Below are positions 1 to 8,762 of a stretch of DNA of 64,000 nucleotides, in pieces. Made by a program: the position numbers and the translations under genes. Numbering within the stretch: the first letter of the stretch is position 1; each line of letters begins with the position of its first letter. Below the pieces are notes generated by a model. The model was given only the letters and a program-made list of their open reading frames with translations, was not told the DNA's origin and ran no database searches. Origin of the DNA: Ceratopteris richardii (taxonomy: Eukaryota > Streptophyta > Polypodiopsida > Polypodiales > Pteridaceae); contig CM035444.1 of the NCBI GenBank assembly GCA_020310875.1, positions 17,811,477 to 17,875,476 of the forward strand. The letters run 5' to 3'.

Positions 1-345
1 TCTTGGTTGGGGCCTAGAATTAGGATTCGCGTACATGAAATTAGCATATTCGAGCTCCCCACTAGATTCACTAGGGTCTTCATAATAATATGTTTCATTA
101 TGCTCAGGTGACTGCATATAGTAAGCTTGTGGACTATCCACATGAGTTGAGTCAAAACTATGATCATTTGGGTCACTTTCTAAAAGCAATGGTGATACTG
201 ACACTAAGGCTCTATTCAGATTTTCTTTAGTGATTGCATACTTTATTGGGATCACATTGGATGGATTTGGAGGTTGTTGAGCTAACACAAGCTAAGGCTT
301 TTGTTGGGCCTGGTAGGTGTTGGAGGAGATGGTGGATAATCACAA
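1..345 (-). pseudogene. Gypsy gag remnant (proline/glutamine-rich linker)
   Basis: Read on the minus strand, this matches the proline/glutamine/tyrosine-rich gag linker of Gypsy-3 (about 45876-46200) and of Gypsy-2 (about 14930-15240). The shared order is a GGGGCC patch, a run coding for tyrosine, serine and proline (including a DSPxAYY-like stretch), and a VISVKYA-like segment. In Gypsy-3 this linker lies between the first and second zinc knuckles. No open frame survives over the whole piece. It begins at or before the window edge and similarity ends near 345. Seen: the nucleotide similarity. Inferred: membership of the Gypsy-2/3 family. Confidence 0.7.
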
Positions 346-845
346 GAGATGAATTGGTGCAGCTAAAACCTACTTCACACCTGCTATAAGTGATGGTTGG
401 AGAGTGTTGTGGGCCTCTTTAGCTAGCTACTAAGCATAAATTATCACATATTTTTCTTGGAAGATAATGCACTAATGATAGGATCAAAACAGATAGGTAG
501 GCATATGATCCAATGTACAAAACTTGTTATTTTGGTTGAGACACATGTTCAAAGTTTTACTCAATTCTCAGAGTACAGTAGCAATTAGTAAAATTACTTT
601 TGGGGAACTTCAATTAGCTTAACAAGCTACCAATCATGAGTGGAATCATCTAAAATGATAAACTATATGCAGAGAATTATGTTTAGCAAGTTAAGCATAT
701 ACCCCGGCTTTTACAGGCTTTGACAATCACAACCAGTGAGTAGAGTTTGATTGATATCTAATGATCGTGAGAAGCATTACCAATGAAACTTGGTAGGATC
801 AAAGTAGACAATATTCTAAAGATGTTATGCTTTAAATCACATGAA
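346..845. other. Unassigned AT-rich DNA
   Basis: I see no coding frame or recognisable element here. The stretch ends at the target site of Copia-A, so it is older than that insertion and probably continued into the DNA at 5379. Confidence 0.4.
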
Positions 846-850
846 ATGAT

Positions 851-1230
851 TGTTGACATATCAAGCTCAAAATGTGATGATCCAGGATGACATGTATTAA
901 TTTTTTATTTCTTTGACATGTATAGAGGTCATGCCAATATATGTCAGGGATACTTCATTGAGCTTTATTAGATTTATCTACCAAGAGTGATGGCACATTT
1001 TTTTCTTGCCAGCTCACTCATTTGCGGATATTAGGTTTTTCCTTATGTACTGGACTTTATATATTGCACTTGTTGTATTCTTGTTTTTAGGTCATTCTTG
1101 CACATTCTTTCATGTAATAGAAGAAGGAGAAGAAATTTATTCTTCCTTGCCTCAATCTGTGTGTGTGCTTCTCCTTGAGAGTGAGAGTGTGTGTGTGCGA
1201 GCTCTCTTCCTAATATCCTTCCTCGTGACA
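851..1230 (+). repeat. 5' LTR of Copia-A
   Basis: It starts TGTTGACATATC and ends CGTGACA just before the PBS. The 3' LTR starts TGTTGAGATATC. A TATATA box candidate lies at 1058-1063. A GAGAG/GTGTGTG-rich stretch precedes the 3' end. Confidence 0.9.
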
Positions 1231-1242
1231 TGGTATCAGAGC
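1231..1242 (+). promoter_or_regulatory. Primer-binding site of Copia-A (initiator Met tRNA)
   Basis: TGGTATCAGAGC directly follows the LTR. This is the usual plant Copia PBS, complementary to the 3' end of initiator methionine tRNA. Confidence 0.93.
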
Positions 1243-1246
1243 AAGC

Positions 1247-2160
1247 ATGGCTGTGAATTTCGTGATGGGAAAAGGCTACTAGAAGTACATCAAAGGAGAG
1301 AACAAAAATGCTCCATAGTTATCAGAAAGGAATCAGACTACAGATCAATTAAGAGCATTTGAGGAATGGAATCAAGGAGCACGAAAGGTAATTTAGTGGC
1401 TATCTATTAGCATACAGGATAGCATGATTGGACACATACAAGATGCCAAGACTATGAAAGAGCCTTGGAACAGTTTGGTCACATTGTATGAGACCAATAC
1501 AAAGGCACGGAAATTGCAACTCAAGAACAAGCTGCATACATTGGAGAAGAAGACCATGTTGGTAAGTGAGTATACCTTGAAAATCAAAAGCATATGTGAG
1601 TCACTTGCATTATTGGAGTGAATGTAGACGATGATGATAAGGTGGAAGTATGCCTTCATGGTTTAGGAGTTGCATATAAGTAGTTCAGAACTTCTATACA
1701 GACCAGGGAAAATATTCCAAATTTAGTTGATCTAGTATCTATGTTGATTATTGAAGAAAAGAATCTTGGTGAGGATTCAAACTCCGAAGGGAAAACCAGT
1801 TCTGAGCAGGTATTCTACTTTGAAGAGGAAGAGGAAGAGGCGGAGACTTTGCAAATGGAAGAGGACACAATAACCAAAACCAAGGGCAACAAGAAAATCA
1901 TGTAGGAGGAAGAGGACAGTTTCAAGGTAGGGGGAGCCAAAGAGGTCGCAGAAATTTCCAAAGAAATGATTCAGGTAATGACAGCAAAGGATGCTAGAAT
2001 TGTGGTAAACTTGGACACTTTGAACATGATTGGAGGTTGAAGAAGCAAAATAATAGAAGGGAACAAAACAATTATGCATCCGCAAACGCAAATGATTCTG
2101 AGAATCTGTTCATGGTTCAACATCATATGATGAATACGATGTCTGCTGATAATTCAAAAT
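1247..2160 (+). pseudogene. gag: Copia-A gag (broken)
   Basis: The capsid/nucleocapsid gene starts at ATG 1247, five bases after the PBS (MAVNFVMGKGY). In-frame TAG codons at 1280, 1316 and 1394 each sit where related proteins have Gln, so each looks like CAG to TAG. A clear capsid stretch (WNSLVTLYETNTKARKLQL) follows, then a frameshift near 1618. The CCHC knuckle at 1992-2033 reads C-stop-N-C-G-K-L-G-H-F-E-H-D-W: its Trp codon is now TAG (1995-1997) and the last Cys is Trp. An arginine/glycine-rich segment precedes the knuckle, as is usual for Copia nucleocapsid. The product would have formed the virus-like particle. Confidence 0.88.
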
Positions 2161-3420
2161 CGAATGGTAATGTCTGCTATGTTGATTCAGGTGCTTCAAA
2201 TCACATGACTAGTCATGCAGAATGGTTTAGTAGTTTACAGAAATTGCCAGTTCTTGGATATGTTGAAACAGGTGATGATACATCACATCCTATCGAGCAT
2301 ACATGAAACATAGCATTGTCTATGGAGGATGGGAAGGTAAAACATCTTGCTGATGTGTTGCATGTTCCAAACATAACAAATAATCTGGTTTCTGTTGGAC
2401 AAATGGTTGACCAAGGATTACAAGTCAGGTTCAATGCTGATGGGTTATATGTAGAAAAGTACAAAAAGGATGGTCGATTGATTGCCAAAGGAAGCAAAGT
2501 GGGTAGGATGTTCACCTTAAATGTGAAAATTCCTGAAATGAATGTAGCCATGTTTGCAAAAGGTGCAGGTGTTATTGCTGATATAGAGATTTGGCACAAA
2601 CGAATTGGACATGCAAATCTGCAAAGGCTGAAATTGATGCAGTCAAAGGAGATTGTCAAAGGATTACCAAATTTCAAAGTTGCAGAAACGCAAAAGGTTA
2701 TATGCAACATGTCAATTTGGTAAACAGTCAAGATCATCGTTTCCACATGACAAGCATGTTAGTGAGAATGTGCTAGAAATAGTACATACAGATGTTTGAG
2801 GTCCTGCAAAGACCACATCTATGGGTGGTTGTAGGTTTTACGTTACTTTCATTGATGACCATACACGAAAAGTGTGGGTCTATTTCATGAAAGAGAAGAG
2901 TGAGGTATTCACTGACTTTTAGATTTTTAAAGCTATGGTGGAAAAGTAGAAAGGGAAGTATATTCAGACATTAAGATCTGATGGAGGAGGTGAATACATG
3001 TCAAATGACTTCAGCAATTTTCTATAACTTGGAATTTGATGTCAATTTTCATGCCGGTACACACCACAATAGAACGGCATTGCTGAATGCAAAAATAGAC
3101 ATATTGTAGAAATAGCAAGAGCCTTGATGGCTGAGAAGAACATGCCTCATTGTTATTGGGTAGAGGCTGTGCGTACAGTTGTATACATCATGAACATAAC
3201 TCCAACTACTGTTGTACATCAAGTTACACCTGAAGAGAAGTTCACAGGTAAACAACCAAACTTATCACACATGAAAGTTTTTGGCTATGTTGCATATGTA
3301 CATATTCCAGATGAGTTGAAGAAGCTTGATCCAAAAGCAAAAAAATGTGTCTTCATTAGATACTCCCTTGAGTAAAAGGGATATAAATGTTATAACCCAC
3401 TCACACGAAAAGTGAAGGTG
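2161..3420 (+). pseudogene. Copia-A protease and integrase (broken)
   Basis: The aspartic protease active site DSGAS lies near 2184-2198, followed by the usual SNHMT. The GAG-pre-integrase segment and the integrase zinc region come next (WHKRIGHANLQRL near 2600). The integrase core follows, with the first Asp in a DVWGP-type motif whose Trp codon is now TGA (2797-2799), and a DGGGEY motif near 2980. Further stops replace Gln near 2921, 2948, 3025, 3071 and 3373. The open pieces at 2316-2723 and 3124-3375 are fragments of this one gene. The product cannot be active. Confidence 0.88.
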
Positions 3421-4975
3421 AGCAGAGATGTGGTATTTGATGAAATGTCAAGCTTCTATGCAGATGCCAAAGAAGGACTGAATCTTGAATCAAAGGACAA
3501 AGAAAATACTGAAAAATCAAGTGCAGAATCTCAAGCTTTGAGTGGACCGGATGCATCACCAGGAAAGAAACCCATAGGTTGTAAGTGGGTTTACAAGGTA
3601 AAGCATAATGCTGATGGTAGCATAAGAAGGTATAAAGCACGATTGGTAGCTAAAGGATATGCATAGACATATGGCATTGATTATGAGGAAACATTCAGCC
3701 CTGTAGCTAAAATGTCTACTATTAGAACACTTGTTGCATTAGCTACAACAAAAGGATGGACTTTGCATCAGATGGATGTGAAGAATGCTTTCCTACATGG
3801 TGAGTTACAGGAAGAAGTATATATGGACCAGCCACAAGGATCTGAAGATTCAAAGCATCCAAAATATGTTTGCAGGTTGAAAAAGGCTTTGTATGGGCTG
3901 AAGCAAGCTCCTCATGCGTGGCATGCAAGGATTGCTAATTACTTAACCAACATTGGCTTTTCTATGTGTGATGCAGATCATCCACTATATGCAAGGAAGG
4001 CTAATAATGACATCACTATTCTGGCTATTTATGTTGATGACTTGATTGTAGGTGGTGATAATGAAGAAAGCATCAAGGAGGTAAAGCAACTTATGCAGGA
4101 ATTTGACATGAAAGATCTTGGTGTGCTGTGCTATTTCTTGGGCATTGAGTTTATACATGCAGAAATAGGTACATGGATGTCACAAAGGCAATATGCCTTG
4201 AATATGCTTCAAAAGTATGGTATGACTGACTGTAAGCCAACTTCGATGCCATTAGATCAAAATTTGAAGTTAGATACTACATCAGGTGAAGCATTGGAAA
4301 ATGCTACTATGTACAGGAAAATTGTGGGAAGTTTGATAAATCTCACAATTACAAAGCTTGATCTTAGCTACACTATTGGACTTGAAAGTCAACTTATGCA
4401 GGTTCCCAAGAAGCCACATTTGGATGCTTTGAGGTGCACTCTATGTTATGTGAGTGCTACTTTGGATTATGCATTGTTTTATGATGCTGGTCTAGATTTG
4501 CAAGTTTATGGATACACTAATGCAGATTGGGCTGGTAGCACTCCAGATAGAAGATCTACTAGTGGTCTTCTATTCTCACTTGGGAGTGCAACTATTACAT
4601 GGAGTAGCAAGAAGCAACCCACTATTGCTTTGTTGAGTATAGAGGTTGAGTGTAGAGGTGCTGCAATGGAAGCATATGAGGCGTCTTGGCTAGAAATGCT
4701 ACTTGCAAATTTAGGAGTGGAAGTGCAAAAGCCTATCAATATTATTGTGATAATCTTAGCAGCATACAATTAGCATGAAATCTTGTTTTCCATGCTAGAA
4801 CAATGCATATCGAGGTACATTATCACTTCATCAGAGAGAAGGTATTAGCAGGTGATATTGATCTTCTTTAGGTGAGAATAGATGAGCAGGTTGCTGATAT
4901 TTTCACTAATTTAGCACTTGGAGCAGAGAAGCTGTAGAAGTTTCGAAAGATTCTTGGATGAGAGGATATGGCATT
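3421..4975 (+). pseudogene. Copia-A reverse transcriptase and RNase H (broken)
   Basis: The RT begins near 3560 with the Copia signature GCKWVYKVK and [12 protein letters not shown]. It continues with QMDVKNAFLHG and [12 protein letters not shown], and has an intact catalytic YVDD at 4030-4041. RNase H follows, with ADWAGS, DRRSTSG and WSSKKQ motifs (4520-4620). The longest open piece runs 3712-4773. A TAG at about 3664 replaces Gln. A frameshift near 4760 breaks the [20 protein letters not shown] end, and further stops follow to the polypurine tract. Neighbour order is standard for Copia. Confidence 0.9.
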
Positions 4976-4979
4976 GAGC

Positions 4980-4990
4980 TTGAGGGGGAG
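4980..4990 (+). promoter_or_regulatory. Polypurine tract of Copia-A
   Basis: TTGAGGGGGAG directly abuts the 3' LTR, the expected plus-strand primer. Confidence 0.88.
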
Positions 4991-5373
4991 TGTTGAGATA
5001 TCAAGCTCAACATATGATGATCCAGGATGACATGTATCAGTTTTATATTTCTCTGACATGTATAGCGGTCATGCTAGTATATGACAAGGATACTTCATTG
5101 AGCTTTATTAGATTTATCTATCGAGAGTGATGGCACATTTGTTTCTTACCAGCTCACTCATTCACGAATATTAGGTTTTTCCTTATGTACTAGACTTGAT
5201 ATATTGCACTTGTTGTATTCTTGTTTTTAGGTCATTCTTGTACATTCCTTTTATGTAATAGAACAAGGAGAAGCAATTTATTCTTCCTTGCCTCAATCTC
5301 TGTGTGCGCTTCTCCTTGAGAGTGAGAGAGTGTGTGTGTGTGAGCTCTCTTCCTTATCTTCTTCCTCATGGCA
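4991..5373 (+). repeat. 3' LTR of Copia-A
   Basis: This direct copy of 851-1230 has scattered substitutions and small indels. It ends CTCATGGCA where the 5' copy ends CTCGTGACA. Confidence 0.9.
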
Positions 5374-5378
5374 ACGAT

Positions 5379-5634
5379 GCACTACATAGTGAGAACCAAC
5401 TCAGACAAATTCACTGTTCTGATGAAGTATGCCAGAGATATGAGAGTAGGAAGTAATGACCATGTATGAATTAAAACATATAAAAGTACAATGTCCTTGG
5501 CAATAAGTCATTTCTCAACGATTGAGAAATGAGTGTCCTATGAGGTGATCTCCTCTTCTCAATGAAAGTGCATGGAAATGATCTCTTAACCTCGAGATAC
5601 ATGCGGGAATTTCATATCATCTTTTATAGCTTTT
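5379..5634. other. Unassigned spacer between Copia-A and Copia-B
   Basis: No coding frame or known signal is seen. It is the right flank of the Copia-A target site and adjoins the outer edge of the Copia-B LTR. Confidence 0.4.
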
Positions 5635-5905
5635 TGTTGGAGCCAAGGATTTGAATTCAAATTCAAGTCTCTACCAATAAAGTGCATCCTAAAGTATAGG
5701 ATTGATTCTCTCTTGACTCAACTACCAAACATTACGAGATTCTATGCGTCCTAACTCTTCCTAGGTTTATTCCACTTTTAGAATGAGTAATTTTAACTCA
5801 AAGTTACAAGAGGTTGTACATATGAAAACTTCCAAATGATATGCTAATACATCAAGCTTATGTGAAGTGATCAAGTGTGTAGGCTTGGGCATAATTGCAC
5901 CAACA
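5635..5905 (-). repeat. 3' LTR of truncated Copia-B
   Basis: On the minus strand this runs from TGTTGGTGCAATTATG to GGCTCCAACA, so it has TG...CA ends, and it directly follows a polypurine tract (TTGAGGGGGAAT on the minus strand, about 5906-5917). No second LTR is present, so the outer edge at 5635 rests only on the terminal dinucleotide. Confidence 0.6.
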
Positions 5906-6708
5906 ATTCCCCCTCAATCCTAACATGCTTGATCTTCATTGCTCCTTGATCTCTTACAACCCAATCATGAGTTTGAACCTGTTCATCTTTGTTCCATCCA
6001 ATGCTTTGGTGAGTAAATCTATAGATTGCGAATGAGTTGATACATAGGATAATTGGATATCCTTGCTTAGCAATTTCCCCCTAACATAATGATAGTGCAC
6101 TTCAATGTGCTTGGTCCTAGCATGGTACACAGGATTAGCAGCCAAGTGAAGTGAACTAGTGTTATCTCCAAAGATAATTGGAGTGTAGGAATGTATCTCC
6201 AAATCTGCATACAATTGCTTAAGCCACATAACTTCCTGAGTTGCATTAGCCAAACCTCTATACTCTACTTCTGTGGAAGATAAGGTCATAGTTGGTTGCT
6301 TCTTGGATGACCATGATATGAGTTTTGAACGTGCAAAAGATAGGTACCCTGAAGTGCTCCTCCTATCATCCTTGGAGCCAGCCCAATCTGCATCAAAATA
6401 TAACTTTATATCTATGTCAGAAGTAAAGGGATAGTACAATCCCTCATTCATTGTACCCTTTAGATATTTAAGCACCCTCTTTGCAACTTCCATGTGTGGC
6501 TTCCTTGGTACATGCATGAATTGACTTAATTTACTCACAGCATATGCAATATCTACTCTTGTCAAAGTAGCATAATTAAGACTATCCACATGTTGTTGAT
6601 AGCTTGTAATATCTTCAAGTGGTTCACCTTCATGTGAACTTAGCTTATGATTGATCTCCATAGGAATACCTGTAATTTTAGTGTTCTCCATCTTGAACTT
6701 TACCAACA
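5906..6708 (-). pseudogene. Copia-B: 3' end of pol (RT tail and RNase H), truncated
   Basis: The minus-strand reading is open over about 250 codons (coding piece 5954-6708). It matches the end of the Copia-D pol: MEVNHKLSSHEGE, ITSYQ, NYATLTRVDI, then RNase H with FDADWAGSKDDRRSTSGY, WSSKKQP and [13 protein letters not shown], and the tail [19 protein letters not shown]. The typical VGSLNYA reads VDSLNYA and SSTEAEY reads SSTEVEY. Everything upstream (gag, protease, integrase, most of RT) is missing because the copy is cut at about 6709, where an unrelated plus-strand gag fragment begins. An open frame continues a few codons across the joint to 6733, which is accidental. Confidence 0.9.
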
Positions 6709-7252
6709 TTTGCAACTCAAGAACGAGCTGCATACATTGAAGAAAAAGAGCATGTCGATAAGTGAATACACCTTGAAAATCAAAAGCATATGTGAGTCAC
6801 TTGCATCTATTGGCATGAATGTAGATGATGATGATAAGGTGGAAGTATGCCTTCGTGGTTTAGGAGCTGTATAAGCAGTTCATAACTTCTATATAGGCCG
6901 GGGAAAATATTTTGAATTTTTTCGATCTAGTATCTATGCCAATTATTGAAGAAAAGAATCTTGGTGAGGATTCAAAATCCTAAGGAAAAACCAATTCTGA
7001 GTAGGTATTCTACTCTAGAAGAGGAAGATGCAGAGCTAGAGGCTTCGGAAGCAAAAGAGGACACAATAACTAAGAACAAGGTCAACAACAGAATCATGTA
7101 GGAGGAAGAGGAGAGTTTCAAGGAAGGGGGAGCCAAAGAGGTTGTAGAAATTTCCAAAGAAATGATTCAAGTAATGATAGTAAATGATGCTGGAATTGTG
7201 GTAAACCTGGACACTTTGAACGTGAAGGTAGCAAAACAACTATGCATCCACA
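6709..7252 (+). pseudogene. gag fragment of the Copia-A family
   Basis: This plus-strand segment aligns with 1517-2080 of Copia-A: the capsid end (LKIKSICESLASIGMNVDDDDKVEVCLRGLG), the arginine/glycine-rich region and a CCHC knuckle of the form CWNCGKPGHFERE near 7190-7225. Here the knuckle Trp codon is intact (TGG) where Copia-A has TAG, so this copy did not derive from Copia-A after that mutation. A short deletion precedes the final matching block (AACAACTATGCATCC). It has no LTRs of its own and lies between two opposite-strand scraps. Confidence 0.85.
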
Positions 7253-8370
7253 TCGATCGTTTTGGTACCCAAATGGATAGTACCCTTTGCAAATGAGATT
7301 TTTGATGTTCCTCAACTGGTCACCTTTGCTTATGTTGCTGCTTCTTTGGTAATGGTTGTTCGTGCAAAGGGAGCAATAGATTGTGCACCCTTTCATATCC
7401 AAATCTACTTCGTGCCCTGAATTTCTCTCCTTCATGATGCAACCTTTCTTCTTGATTCTTTAATCCTCTTGTGGTGCCACACTTGCATCTTGGATTGAGA
7501 TCCTGAGATGGTAGTAGTTTTTGGAATAGAAGGGAGTTCCATCATCTTTCACACTTTTTCTTCATCAGCTGAGTCCTTCTACATCATATAGCTTTGGACA
7601 ATAACAATATCTTTTTCTTCGTGATTAATCCTAAACAAAAGAGGATTCTGTGTGATGCCTAAATCTGTGAAAGTGCCATGGTCTAGTTCTATAGTGACAC
7701 ACCATTCATTTAACCAAACCTAAAGAAGGCCCCTCCTTAGGTTTAAGTTGATTGCATGATCAAAGATCGAGTCTTGGCCCAAGATGAGAGGCTCAGTAAG
7801 GTCTTCTTCATGGCAAACTAGTACCTTAATTGTCATGGGGACATCTTGCATTGAGATGGGAAGATCCACCTTGCCCACGCAAGGGGTTTCCACTCTTCCT
7901 AATCTTGCAAGATGAGCTTTAATAGGATTAATTGACAAGTCCATGTCTTGACAACAAGAATATCTTATGGCACTAGTTGTAGCACATGAGTCAATCAATG
8001 CCGTGATGTCTTAGTAGTCATGCCATGTCCTAAATCTATTAAGATAAAAGGATGTCTATCGATGATGCTATGAGGGGGATTACTCTTAGCCCGGCACATA
8101 GCCATGTGATACCTTGGGGCTTTAGCATAAGACTAATAACTTGCATTCCTAGGATGATCTATGCCTTGCCATCTTAACTTCATTCATCTCATGCACTTTA
8201 GGGCCTCTGCTTGTGCTTTTACCATATCCTTAGCTCTTCTTCCTCGTGTCTTTTGGCCACATTGAGTCGGTTTAGGATGTCTTCAGTCAAAGGCTCTTGG
8301 TAAAGCTTGACTCTACATCCACTAGTATACTTTGGCAATACCATTCCTTCTAAGGTGGCCAATTGGATGG
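7253..8370 (-). pseudogene. Gypsy fragment: integrase tail and second retropepsin-like domain
   Basis: The minus strand aligns with Gypsy-3 from about 33150 down to 31740. It holds the integrase tail (SKxTSGCRVKLYQEPLTEDIL-like, about 8280-8350), the arginine-rich linker, then a protease-like segment. The open part at 7720-7998 reads MIDSCATTSAI ... EEDLTEPLILGQDSIFDH. The DSG active-site Gly is Cys here. A WVPK-like motif at about 7262-7280 matches the Gypsy-3 ORF end. At 8370 it passes directly into the middle of an LTR, so this is a rearranged scrap and not a complete gene. Confidence 0.78.
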
Positions 8371-8752
8371 ATGAACAATAGAATCTTTAAACTATGTCCT
8401 CTTCATACAAAGTTTTATAAAAAATCCAACCTCAAAAGTGATCTCTCTAGCTCCTTTTATAGTTTTTACCCAGTTTTGGCCCGATTCAGATATAGTGTCT
8501 CGCCTAGCTAAAAATTAGGTTCCTAAGCTAATTTGGGGGCTCAAAAAACTCTAAAAATTATGAAATTTGGTATGTAGGTACTTCTACTTGTCCTCAAGCT
8601 TGAGGACTATTTGGCTTGTACAAATTCAAGTTTCACCTATCAAGAATGGGATTTACAATGGGTCTTCTCTCTGCCCTTGCTCCCTTTGGATCATTTGTCT
8701 CATGCTACCTTGGCGTGAAAGTCTGAATGGTCTATTTCCTTGGCTGCCAACA
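8371..8752 (-). repeat. Truncated 3' LTR of Gypsy-2
   Basis: This matches 18271-18756: the GATGAACAATGGAATC-like start, a CTCAAGCTTGAGGACT palindrome-like block and the ending CTGCCAACA. The first about 175 bp (U5 side on the minus strand) are absent and are replaced by the protease scrap at 7253-8370. Confidence 0.85.
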
Positions 8753-8762
8753 CCCCCTCTCT
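8753..8762 (-). promoter_or_regulatory. Polypurine tract of Gypsy-2
   Basis: CCCCCTCTCT on the plus strand (purine-rich on the minus strand) abuts the LTR edge at 8752, as in Gypsy-3 (26805) and Gypsy-4 (63882). Confidence 0.8.

Larger units (their letters stand above)
851..5373 (+). mobile_element. Copia-A: complete but inactive Ty1/Copia LTR retrotransposon
   Basis: Two direct repeats of about 380 bp (851-1230 and 4991-5373) bound a PBS (TGGTATCAGAGC), gag, protease, integrase, RT and RNase H in Copia order, and a polypurine tract. The flanks ATGAT (846-850) and ACGAT (5374-5378) fit a 5-bp target-site duplication with one change. The LTRs differ at many sites by eye, and the body carries over a dozen nonsense changes and several frameshifts, so this is an old insertion. 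A gag fragment of the same family lies at 6709-7252. Confidence 0.93.
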
